Shown here piece after piece: positions 25,501 through 32,465 of a DNA stretch of 64,000 nucleotides (the stretch's first letter is position 1; the number at the start of each line of letters is the position of its first letter). The position numbers and the translations under genes were made by a program. The DNA is from JAPLUA01 sp964625855. GTDB lineage: Bacteria > Verrucomicrobiota > Verrucomicrobiia > Limisphaerales > UBA8199. The stretch covers positions 39,004 to 103,003 of the forward strand of contig CAZVFC010000031.1 in the NCBI GenBank assembly GCA_964625855.1, given 5' to 3'. The notes beneath the pieces were generated by a model. The model ran no database searches. It worked only from the letters and a program-made list of their open reading frames with translations, and was not told the DNA's origin.

Positions 25501-26649
25501 TTAGTGCGTCGGGATGGTTGAAAACGGATGCGGTTTTTGCTCTGGCGTGAAATAGGACGCGCCGACGGCGTAGGGCCTGCCTGTCCGCACGCGTATCAGT
25601 TCGCGCGCGGCTTCCACAGCGCCAACGTCAGCGGCGCTCACTACGTCAGTGCCGCCAGCCAGCGCGTTCAGAAACGCGGCGGCTTTGCGGTTGGCGATTT
25701 CGACGCGGCGCGGGTTGCGTTCAACTCGGCTTTCGTCAGGCTCAATGCCGGTGTAGTCCAGTGCGGCGTGTCTCACGCCAAGGTGGTAGAGAGACGACAA
25801 CAGCGCGCGCTTTGTCTCGGCGTCATTGTCTGGACGGCTCGACTGTCGCGCTTGAATGCGTCGCTGCATTTCTTTGCGGACGGCGGCGGTCTGGTGGGTG
25901 CTGTACTGCACGGCGTTCGCGCGCGCGGCCAGGCCGTCGGCGCTACAGTCAATTTCAAGCGGCTTGGCCAGCATGCGCGCAACCGTGCCGTCGCCGCCAA
26001 TGGCGTCAACCAGTCCCGCAAGCGCCGTGGTGTCCAGCTTGCCGCCACCGCCGACGACAGGCGCGGCCAGTGTCGGCTTTGTGAGTGCGGGCCGCGGCGC
26101 AACGTTGCAAATGCTGTCCAGTGCCGACTGGCGCAACGTGGCCGTCGCAATGGCGGTGGCGGTTGTGGGCTTGGTAGGCTCGCCGTAAATGGCTGTCAAC
26201 TCGGCGGTGGTTCTCATGCCGTGGATAGTCAGGCCAGCTTTGTGCGCTTCCGTTTCAACGGCGTCCCACTTGTCGCTTTCGCTTTCAAACGTGCGGCTCG
26301 CGAGTGTGGGAAACATGCTGGCGAGTGTGCTCAACTTGGCACCCGTCCACGGCAGCGGCAGCGGCGGTGCGGCTGCGGGTGCGGGTGACGAAATAGGCGC
26401 GCCAGTCGGCACAGACGCAAACACGGTTTGCGCCAGAATAGGCATTGCGTCCGACTGGCCGCGCGAAAGTTTTTCGGCCTTGGCTTTGGACACAGCGTCC
26501 AGTAACTCGGTAATTCGGTGGTTGGCCGTCAGGATATGGTAGTGTGCTCTCGCCGACGGCGTGACTGGCTGGCCAGTCAGTGCCGACAACTCATTTTCCA
26601 GGCGCGTGATTTCGGCACGCGCTGGCTTAATACGAAAATATTTAAGCAT
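25501..26649 (-). CDS. Hypothetical protein of the integrative element (382 aa)
   Basis: I do not recognise this family. The protein starts with a helical region (ITRLENELSALTGQ, HRITELLDAVSKAKAEKLSRGQS). A low-complexity Ala/Pro linker follows (residues about 80-105), then an Ala/Thr-rich middle, and a charged helical C-terminal third (TAAVRKEMQRRIQARQSSR, ALLSSLYHLGVRH). The first 60 residues resemble small phage-type helical domains seen in putative head proteins, but the match is only in general character. It lies 8 bp after the LuxR-type gene and 5 bp before the coiled-coil gene. Confidence 0.7.
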   Translation of the reverse strand: MLKYFRIKPARAEITRLENELSALTGQPVTPSARAHYHILTANHRITELLDAVSKAKAEKLSRGQSDAMPILAQTVFASVPTGAPISSPAPAAAPPLPLPWTGAKLSTLASMFPTLASRTFESESDKWDAVETEAHKAGLTIHGMRTTAELTAIYGEPTKPTTATAIATATLRQSALDSICNVAPRPALTKPTLAAPVVGGGGKLDTTALAGLVDAIGGDGTVARMLAKPLEIDCSADGLAARANAVQYSTHQTAAVRKEMQRRIQARQSSRPDNDAETKRALLSSLYHLGVRHAALDYTGIEPDESRVERNPRRVEIANRKAAAFLNALAGGTDVVSAADVGAVEAARELIRVRTGRPYAVGASYFTPEQKPHPFSTIPTH

Positions 26650-26657
26650 GCCTTACT

Positions 26658-26975
26658 TTACTCGCCAGCCGACGGCGCGCTATGTGTCCAAAAGTCCACA
26701 GCGCCAGTGCACCGCAACCAGGCCAGAATCAAATGCACTCGCGACGGCGCGCCGAATTTCGCAAACAGGCTGGAAAGAATTTTGCGGACGCGGCTACGCG
26801 ACAAGTGCAACTCGTCGCAAACGGTTTTGTCCATGTCGCCGCGCAATACGCATGTCAGGACTTGCTGCTCGCGTAGCGTCAAGCGCGGCATGGCGGCTGG
26901 CGTCGGCGGCGCGGCTGGCGGTGGTGGTGCCAGCCTGGGCCGTGCGGGTGGTGCCTGTCGCGCGCGCGGTTTCAT
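26658..26975 (-). CDS. Small LuxR/GerE-type helix-turn-helix protein
   Basis: The 105-residue protein has a proline-rich N-terminal 30 residues and then a GerE-type DNA-binding domain (LTLREQQVLTCVLRGDMDKTVCDELHLS, VRKILSSLFAKFG). It has no receiver or autoinducer domain, so activity must come from expression level or a partner. The ATG overlaps the preceding stop by 4 nt, indicating translational coupling. It probably regulates the element itself. The HTH assignment is firm, the role inferred. Confidence 0.8.
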   Translation of the reverse strand: MKPRARQAPPARPRLAPPPPAAPPTPAAMPRLTLREQQVLTCVLRGDMDKTVCDELHLSRSRVRKILSSLFAKFGAPSRVHLILAWLRCTGAVDFWTHSAPSAGE

Positions 26976-27394
26976 AATCCAGAAAGCAGCGCTCGCACCT
27001 CGGCGGCGTTTAATGGCGCTTCGTCGGACTTTGGCGGCGGCGGAATGTCAGCCTGCAAGCCGCCGGGTGATTCGCAAGCTGCCAGGTGCGCGCCGTATTC
27101 GAGTAGGTCATGCGCCAGTGCGCGCAACCTGTCCACCAGCGCGGCCAGCTCAGTGCGCTCCTTGGCCCCTATGTCAGCGTTTGTTGCTGGTGCATCGGCC
27201 AGTGCGGTGGTAATGCCGCGCAACACCGATGCTTTCTCGCAACACAGGTCGCCGACACGACGACGCGCACATCGCCGGAGGTGCTGGTGGTTCACGGGTT
27301 CAAGCCGTGTGTCCCCAGCCAGGATTAGACGGCGTGCTTGTCGTTGGCTTATGCCGAGTCTCGCGGCAACTTCTCTGCTTTTGATGTTACTCAT
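26972..27394 (-). CDS. Helix-turn-helix protein of the integrative element
   Basis: ATG 27394 gives 140 residues starting MSNIKSREVAARLGISQRQARRLI, a classical helix-turn-helix of the excisionase/MerR-like or plasmid-regulator kind. The rest is Ala/Leu-rich helix (ERTELAALVDRLRALAHDLL) suggesting a dimerisation arm. It overlaps neighbours by 4 nt at both ends, in line with a tightly packed operon. Exact function is unknown; it may be a regulator or a recombination directionality factor. Confidence 0.72.
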   Translation of the reverse strand: MSNIKSREVAARLGISQRQARRLILAGDTRLEPVNHQHLRRCARRRVGDLCCEKASVLRGITTALADAPATNADIGAKERTELAALVDRLRALAHDLLEYGAHLAACESPGGLQADIPPPPKSDEAPLNAAEVRALLSGL

Positions 27395-28029
27395 AAATGG
27401 GATATGTCCGATTTTGCAACTGAAGTGAGGTCGCAAGTCCGCTCACAGGGCCTCGGCCCCATGTTGGGTAACCAGTTCTCTGGGCGCGCGTAATAGATTC
27501 CTTGACGGGGGGGCAGGGGTGCCCCGTCCTGCGCCTTGCGTGCCATTAGACGCATCTTTCCGGTTGTCTGGTGTCTCTGGCCATGGTCCACGGCATCAAA
27601 GCCCGTCCTGTGGCCTGTATTGCGCTCGCTGGCCTCTGGCGCGTCCTGCTCGACTGGGCGGCACGATAGGCAGCGGAACTGATAGGCGCGCTTGAGGCTT
27701 TTAAGCAGCCTCGCTAAGCGGCGGTGAGCGGGTGCGAGGTAGCTTGCCGGGATGGCCTCAAGCTCAATACGGAAACGTTCGCTGACCTTGGCGGCTTTGG
27801 CGGCTTTGGCGCGGGGCTCGTTGTCTCGGTCCCTTGGCTTTTCAGAAACCCTCGCGGACGGGGCGTCCGCCAGGGTTTTCTTGTTGCCGCGACCACCCAG
27901 TTTGCCAACTTCCTTTGCCTGCTCTGCACGAGTCAGTTTCCCTTCCAGTTCCGCGGCGGCATCGGCGATCATGGCCCGCTGGTCGTCGGTCAGGTTGCGG
28001 CGGTCGCTGGTTTCGGTTTCGGAATTCAT
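27391..28029 (-). CDS. Hypothetical protein with ParB-like linker segment
   Basis: A 212-residue protein. Residues 10-60 (NLTDDQRAMIADAAAELEGK then KEVGKLGGRGNKK) resemble the region after the ParB/nuclease domain in phage and plasmid ParB-like proteins, but the preceding catalytic domain is absent. The remainder is basic and contains a CxxC (FRCLSCRP) and no recognised domain. It may be a truncated or recombined relative of such proteins. An 84-bp gap before it is the largest within the downstream gene series and could contain an internal promoter. Confidence 0.6.
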   Translation of the reverse strand: MNSETETSDRRNLTDDQRAMIADAAAELEGKLTRAEQAKEVGKLGGRGNKKTLADAPSARVSEKPRDRDNEPRAKAAKAAKVSERFRIELEAIPASYLAPAHRRLARLLKSLKRAYQFRCLSCRPVEQDAPEASERNTGHRTGFDAVDHGQRHQTTGKMRLMARKAQDGAPLPPRQGIYYARPENWLPNMGPRPCERTCDLTSVAKSDISHL

Positions 28030-28113
28030 TTCTGCAAAAGCACAAGCGCGAAAGCGCGTACCTCATTTCTTAAAGGACATTTCTTAGAAGACATTTATTA
28101 GTACACTCTTATT

Positions 28114-28962
28114 TTAGTGGCCCTCGATGTGGCCCCTCATGTGGCCCTCGATGTGGCCCCTATTTGGCCCTTCGTTTTTAAGTGGCCCCGATTCGGCCCT
28201 TCCCTTTTTAAGTGGCCCTCCATTGGCCCTCAGGTATTCAGCGCGTTCTGCCTCCCGTCTAACTTGGACTTGGCGGCGTTCGGACTCGCTCTTCTTTACC
28301 GCTTGTCCTAGCTGGTCGTAATCAGTGGCGGTAGAGAAGAAGACTCGACGTGGGCTGGCTTGGTAGCGCGAAATGAAACCGGCTTCCTCCAACTGATCCA
28401 GGCAGTCCCGTAGCTGGTGCGTCGTGAGTGGGGTCTGGTCCTTCCGGCTTCTAAGTTCCGCCTGCAGGATGGCGGGTGTCTTGTGGCCCAGTTGGCGCGC
28501 GATGATCATCGCACGGCGAATGAGGACTGGCTTGCGCTTGAACCCTACAACCGAGTTGACGGCACATAGGGTGCTCCAGTCGCGATAGGTCGGCTCGTTA
28601 TGATTGTGACAGCCCCAGAACAGATTTGCCGAAATGAACACCATCGGGCTGGGTCCGTGCGTGCTCTCGTATTCCTCGGTGAACGAGTTGGCCCGCTCAC
28701 AGTGTTTCAACGTGGCGGGGATGCTGCCGATGGTGACACCCAGGACGATTGAGCCGCGGACGATGGCTAGATGATTCTCACGGCGCGCGAAACCGATGTT
28801 CGGCTGCCGTTCCAGCTCGCTGTTGACCCGGTCGTCCTCGATCTTGGCGGCTGCTCCGGCTCGCTGGATTGCGGCCCCGACGATGATCTGGAGCCGGTCC
28901 TTCTCTGGTTCGGGCAGGGCGAGCAACGGAAGCGGGAAGGTTAAGAACGTGCCGTTGCTCAC
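28114..28962 (-). CDS. Winged-helix-like protein, possible replication or regulatory factor
   Basis: The 282-residue product is unrecognised by family. Residues about 150-215 look like a winged helix (KTPAILQAELRSRKDQ, TTHQLRDCLDQLEEAGFISRY), as in replication initiators or transcription factors of mobile elements. The C-terminal 35 residues are a basic repeat (GHIEGHMRGHIEGH) encoded by 12-bp direct repeats in the DNA. The combination of a winged helix and direct repeats at the gene end recalls iteron-type initiators, but this is inference. It overlaps the upstream gene by 4 nt. Confidence 0.6.
   Translation of the reverse strand: MSNGTFLTFPLPLLALPEPEKDRLQIIVGAAIQRAGAAAKIEDDRVNSELERQPNIGFARRENHLAIVRGSIVLGVTIGSIPATLKHCERANSFTEEYESTHGPSPMVFISANLFWGCHNHNEPTYRDWSTLCAVNSVVGFKRKPVLIRRAMIIARQLGHKTPAILQAELRSRKDQTPLTTHQLRDCLDQLEEAGFISRYQASPRRVFFSTATDYDQLGQAVKKSESERRQVQVRREAERAEYLRANGGPLKKGRAESGPLKNEGPNRGHIEGHMRGHIEGH
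28117..28164. repeat. Four 12-bp direct repeats (iteron-like)
   Basis: GTGGCCCTCGAT / GTGGCCCCTCAT alternate with exact 12-bp spacing at 28117, 28129, 28141 and 28153. Looser GTGGCCC or TTGGCCC copies follow to about 28230. They form the 3' end of the winged-helix gene and precede an 84-bp AT-richer gap. They could be protein-binding iterons or simply a coding tandem repeat. Confidence 0.7.
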
Positions 28963-29843
28963 GATGCGTCCTCCTCATCTATTACCTCGCGCACGATTGC
29001 GAGAACCTTGCTGCGGTTGCGCTTGCCCCACTGGGCCAACCAGGTGCGGAAACTATCTCGCGCACTCTCGACGCTGTTGGTGGTCGGTTCGGGTGGCATT
29101 ACCTCGACATGGGCCACGACGGCGGGGCGGTCTGCATCGGGCACCAATTCACCCTCGCCGCATGATGGACACCCGCGGCTCGATACCTTGGACCCAAACT
29201 TATTGCAGGAAGGACATCTGTGTCCGCACCCGTCTGCGCTATTCTCCGGCGTGAATCGGTCGCCACAATCTGAGCACTCGTAGATCGGCTCTGCGTCTGA
29301 ATCATCCCCGAAAGTCTCTCCGCAAGAATCGCAGGTCAGTCTTGACCCCGACGGAGGCGGGACTGCATCTGGATTAGCAGCCTGCCGGATCGTCTTGGCC
29401 GTGATCTTGCCCTTGCTGCTGGCAACCTCGATTACCTTGGCTCGCTTCTCAGGTTCAACCTTGGCCAACTCGCGGGCCTGCCGTTCGTTGTCAACCATGG
29501 TTGACATTTCCGGCGGCAACGCCCTTATAACTTCGGAAGCTTCGATTAACTGGTAGGCGCGGGCTGCGGTCATCTCGTACTTGGCCTCAACCCATTCCTT
29601 GAAAGTAGAGTGTGTGCCTCGATACAAGCGGCGGTCGCTTACTTCCGCCAGGGCTTTACCGCATTCCTTGAAACCGAGGATGTGCCGTTCAATGATCGGC
29701 TCCAGCTCGGCCAAGCGCTCTTGCTCGGCCTTCGTCAGCGGTCCCTTGGTGGGGGTTGACGCCTGTGCTACAGTGAGAGTGTTCATCTGACCTTGGCCCG
29801 TGGTGTCGTAGCCCGGGCCTTCTTCTTTGGGGGGTGCGTTCAT
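28959..29843 (-). CDS. ParB/KorB-like HTH protein with zinc ribbons
   Basis: A 294-residue protein. Residues 35-115 (ECGKALAEVSDRRLYRG, FKEWVEAKYEMTAARAYQLIEAS) match the helix-turn-helix seen in phage and plasmid ParB/KorB-like and DUF3102-like proteins. Residues about 165-240 carry four CxxC-type knuckles (CDSC, CSDC, CPSC, CPSC), so one or two zinc ribbons. The last 50 residues are helical (FRTWLAQWGKRNRSKVLAIV). DNA binding is likely; partition, regulation or replication are possible roles. It overlaps both neighbours by 4 nt. Confidence 0.72.
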   Translation of the reverse strand: MNAPPKEEGPGYDTTGQGQMNTLTVAQASTPTKGPLTKAEQERLAELEPIIERHILGFKECGKALAEVSDRRLYRGTHSTFKEWVEAKYEMTAARAYQLIEASEVIRALPPEMSTMVDNERQARELAKVEPEKRAKVIEVASSKGKITAKTIRQAANPDAVPPPSGSRLTCDSCGETFGDDSDAEPIYECSDCGDRFTPENSADGCGHRCPSCNKFGSKVSSRGCPSCGEGELVPDADRPAVVAHVEVMPPEPTTNSVESARDSFRTWLAQWGKRNRSKVLAIVREVIDEEDAS

Positions 29844-30034
29844 ACCTGGGGCCTCGTATCGTTGAGCCGGAGGACCAATAACCGCTTGCGTAGAACGGCC
29901 ATCGCCAGGACCAGGGACCGGGCGTCCACGGTGGCGAGCAGCGGCTCGGCTTGGATCATGGCCACGAGCAGTTTGGTGTTGCGCTTCGCCGCGGGCGCCA
30001 GGGCGACGGGGTGGGGAATGGTGGTAGCGCTCAT
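29840..30034 (-). CDS. Small hypothetical protein (64 aa)
   Basis: A 64-residue helical, Ala/Leu-rich protein (LLVAMIQAEPLLATV, LVLAMAVLRKRLLVLRL) without recognised domain. Its stop overlaps the ATG of the ParB-like gene by 4 nt and it begins 3 nt after the excisionase-like gene. Spacing rather than homology supports it as a real gene. Confidence 0.5.
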   Translation of the reverse strand: MSATTIPHPVALAPAAKRNTKLLVAMIQAEPLLATVDARSLVLAMAVLRKRLLVLRLNDTRPQV

Positions 30035-30037
30035 GGA

Positions 30038-30253
30038 TCAGTTCCCCTTCGCGGAGTAGGGCAGCCCCTCGCTCACGATGCGCCTCGCCTCGGTTGGTTG
30101 GATGCGATAGCCAGCGCCGAAACGCTGGGCTTGGATTCTCCCTTGCCGGATTGCCCGGCGGATGCTCTCGGGGTGGTAGTGAATCAGCGCGGCGAGACTT
30201 TCAACCGTCAACACCGGCTCCAGTGAAACAATATTTTCAATCATTTGCCGCAC
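30038..30253 (-). CDS. Excisionase-like small HTH protein
   Basis: A 71-residue protein (ATG 30253 or 30244). It has the compact winged-helix/MerR-like pattern of excisionases and plasmid DNA-binding proteins: LTVESLAALIHYHPESIRRAIRQGRI then RFGAGYRIQPTEAR. It lies two genes downstream of the integrase in the same operon, the usual location for a recombination directionality factor. Direct evidence for excision function is lacking. Confidence 0.7.
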   Translation of the reverse strand: MRQMIENIVSLEPVLTVESLAALIHYHPESIRRAIRQGRIQAQRFGAGYRIQPTEARRIVSEGLPYSAKGN

Positions 30254-30289
30254 TCTGACGCTAAGCGCAGCAATGTGTTAGGGTGCAGC

Positions 30290-30931
30290 TTACTTAGGTA
30301 AGTAATCCTGTAGTAACTGAGAGTCTTTCAGCTTGCGCCAGGCGGCATTGCAACGGGTCTTGGCTTCCATGTAGCGACGCTGGTCAAAGTCTCGGCTGTG
30401 GGCCAGCGTGGCCTTACCACGGACGCCGTAGCGCGCCAGGTCCAACAGTTCGACCAGACGCCAGGCCGGGCCGCGGCTACACTCGGCAGCGCGGCCCCGT
30501 TTCGGCGTGACGCCTTGCATGGCGCGTTGCTCGGCAATGAATTTCTTAAAGCGCGTTTCGAGTGTGTAGTTGGGCAAGTGCAACGGCCATATTGACGGTA
30601 AAGAGTATCCAGGCTCAGGCTTCATAGCGCCAGACCATTGGCACGTTTCTATCCAAACAACCTCAGACTTGCCGAAACGCGACACCAGTTCGCACGCCAG
30701 CAAGTCGGGTAGGTCGGGAAACGGCGGCAGGTCGCGCGGTGCGTCAGGGTGACGGCGTGCCAGTTCATATTCAAACGCGCCTGTTTCAACGCCACCTTTC
30801 CACAGGCCGACTTTGAAACCTTCCTCTGCCTTAGCGGCGTGGGTGGTGGACGTTTCGGCGTTGTAAGTCCAAGAGTTGTTGGACTTGCGCCACCACCACT
30901 GTCTTTCAAGCTGTGCGAGTGTCGGCTTCAT
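30290..30931 (-). CDS. Hypothetical protein next to the integrase (213 aa)
   Basis: I do not recognise this 213-residue protein. It has an aromatic N-terminus (LERQWWWRKSNNSWTYNAE), a central segment with FPDLPDLLACELVSRFGKSEVVW, and a basic helical C-terminus (RRYMEAKTRCNAAWRKLKDSQLL). No transmembrane segment or catalytic motif is evident. Its ATG shares a base with the integrase stop (TAATG), so it is translationally coupled to the integrase and may act with it. Confidence 0.65.
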   Translation of the reverse strand: MKPTLAQLERQWWWRKSNNSWTYNAETSTTHAAKAEEGFKVGLWKGGVETGAFEYELARRHPDAPRDLPPFPDLPDLLACELVSRFGKSEVVWIETCQWSGAMKPEPGYSLPSIWPLHLPNYTLETRFKKFIAEQRAMQGVTPKRGRAAECSRGPAWRLVELLDLARYGVRGKATLAHSRDFDQRRYMEAKTRCNAAWRKLKDSQLLQDYLPK

Positions 30932-32280
30932 TACTTTACCCCCTTCGCGGTGGTGGTGGTGGTGGTGGTGGGCGTGGCCAGCATCGCCCCGATGGGAACA
31001 GCGGCCCCCGGGCGCCGCCGATGATCGGCATAGACGGCGGCAGTCATCTTGATTGTAGCATGGCGCAACTGCCGGCTGGCGGTGTGAATGTCCGTCGCCT
31101 GATTCACGAGTGAACCAAACTCCTTCCGCAGCGTATGGAGCGGCTTCGCGCTATTGACTCCATGACGCCTGAGCCAAGCTGTTACCCGGTCGAATACCTC
31201 ATCGCAGCGGTAGTATCCCGGCGTGCGGCCCACGGCGGCGGCCGTATCCGGTGCCACGACAAAGAGCGAGTTGTTCTGTAGGTGGCGCTTGATCTCACTG
31301 AGCAGCCCCGGGTCCACATAGACAATGCCCTCGCTCTCCTCTGTCTTCGTCTGGAACGTGTCGCTGCTCATGATCCTGATTTCCGACTTCTGGAAATCGA
31401 GCTGCGTAATGCAGAGCCCGTCAATCTCTCCACGCCGCAAACCTGCGCCCAGTGCCAGGAGAACTACCTTGTAGCCGTCCGGGTCGTTCTCTTCCAATTC
31501 AGTCTTGGCAGCGGTCAGGAGGTCCGTTGCTTCGATTGTTGAGACATAGCGAACATCGCCAGCCGGTTCCAGGTCCACGCCGTCAAACGGGTTCGGGACG
31601 ATCGGCAGCTTGGCGGCGGCTCGGCGTCGGGCCATCTTCTTGCCGAATAGGGTTCGGGCATTGAGGAGGAAGGAATTGACGTTACGCCGCGCGCGCAACT
31701 GGGCGATGGCGCTATTCCCGGCGGCGGCTACGCAACTCCGCTTCCATTTATTGATGCTGAGCGGCTCGAGTACGGCCAGCTTGATCTTGTCGGCTTCAAC
31801 CTGCCAGGTCTTGTTGTGGGGGTCGTATTTGTCCGGCTCGGTGTCTTGGCCCTTGGCAATCTCGCGGGCAATCTTGCGGATGGCGTAGGCGTAGCCAATC
31901 CAGCTTATCTTCCGGCCATCGAACAGCGGTTCGCATGTCTGAAGGTAGCCCCCGACGGTTTCCACGTTTGCCGGGTTGGCTCGTTCGGGGTCAAGCTCTG
32001 CCAGGGCAGCGGCCCAGCCCTTCGAGCGGAGCGCCGAGTAGAACTTGGCAGCCTTCCGGCTGGCCTGCTCCCGGTCATTGGTTCCCAGCGCAACCTTCTC
32101 CCGGCGGCCCCCGTGCTGGATTTGGGCATACCATTCGGCAACCTCCAGGGTCTCACCATCCCGGCTGTAGGTCGGGCGATAGACACGTTGGAGCCAGTAT
32201 GCAGCGGAGAAGCGGGAAGCCTGCTTGTTCACTGCTTGTTCACTCTGCGGGTTTTGCGGTGCCCTATGATGTTGTATCAT
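30931..32280 (-). CDS. Tyrosine recombinase (integrase) of the tRNA-Ala element
   Basis: The 449-residue protein has an N-terminal arm-binding and SAM-like core-binding part. The catalytic domain has the first Arg in GAGLRRGEIDGL, the HxLR-type box HTLRKEFGS, the second His/Arg pair in LRHATIKMTAAVYAD, and the nucleophilic Tyr in that last block. It would join the 54-bp repeat in tRNA-Ala to the circular element. It lies 92 bp from the right repeat. Its C-terminus has a run of seven threonines encoded by a GGT/ACC microsatellite (30949-30971). Confidence 0.92.
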   Translation of the reverse strand: MIQHHRAPQNPQSEQAVNKQASRFSAAYWLQRVYRPTYSRDGETLEVAEWYAQIQHGGRREKVALGTNDREQASRKAAKFYSALRSKGWAAALAELDPERANPANVETVGGYLQTCEPLFDGRKISWIGYAYAIRKIAREIAKGQDTEPDKYDPHNKTWQVEADKIKLAVLEPLSINKWKRSCVAAAGNSAIAQLRARRNVNSFLLNARTLFGKKMARRRAAAKLPIVPNPFDGVDLEPAGDVRYVSTIEATDLLTAAKTELEENDPDGYKVVLLALGAGLRRGEIDGLCITQLDFQKSEIRIMSSDTFQTKTEESEGIVYVDPGLLSEIKRHLQNNSLFVVAPDTAAAVGRTPGYYRCDEVFDRVTAWLRRHGVNSAKPLHTLRKEFGSLVNQATDIHTASRQLRHATIKMTAAVYADHRRRPGAAVPIGAMLATPTTTTTTTAKGVK

Positions 32281-32329
32281 GAGGTAACAAATACCCCATG
32301 TTTCCTAGGGATTCAACAACTTTGTTCAC
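32225..32329. promoter_or_regulatory. Three TTGTTCAC copies near attR (possible arm-type sites)
   Basis: TTGTTCAC occurs at 32225, 32236 and 32322; the first two form an 11-bp direct repeat inside the 5' end of the integrase gene and the third is 44 bp from the right att repeat. Short direct repeats near att sites often bind the N-terminal domain of tyrosine recombinases. Confidence 0.3.
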
Positions 32330-32372
32330 CTTGACTAATCACGCCACAACACCATGAAACACATAAGCGGAA

Positions 32373-32426
32373 GAATGGCATTCAGGAGGTCAGGGGTTCG
32401 AACCCCCTCGGCTCCACCATCCGGAA
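32373..32426. other. attR: right 54-bp attachment repeat
   Basis: An exact copy of the 3' half of tRNA-Ala plus seven downstream bases (identical to 23508-23561). It lacks the 5' half of the tRNA and is not a functional tRNA gene. It marks the right boundary of the integrative element, 39 bp before the antiporter start codon. Confidence 0.95.
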
Positions 32427-32465
32427 ACATTGGCTAACGCGGGGGCATTCGGGTGCATTAATGTC

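Larger units (their letters stand above)
23562..32372. mobile_element. Integrative element in tRNA-Ala (8,865 bp repeat to repeat)
   Basis: Two exact 54-bp repeats of the tRNA 3' half bound a block whose genes all read leftward, headed by a tyrosine integrase next to the right repeat and an excisionase-like HTH protein. The remaining genes are DNA-binding or unknown proteins. No capsid, portal, terminase, relaxase, replicase or cas gene was recognised, so it resembles a satellite or minimal genomic island that depends on another element for transfer. The left 1.2 kb is filled with two kinds of repeat. Intact att repeats and open frames suggest recent, possibly excisable, integration. Confidence 0.9.

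Noticed and set aside
23562..32372. A complete prophage
   Set aside because: No terminase, portal, capsid, tail or lysis gene could be recognised; the block is only 8.9 kb.
32373..32426. Second tRNA-Ala gene
   Set aside because: Only the 3' half is present; acceptor 5' strand and D arm are missing, so it is the attR copy.
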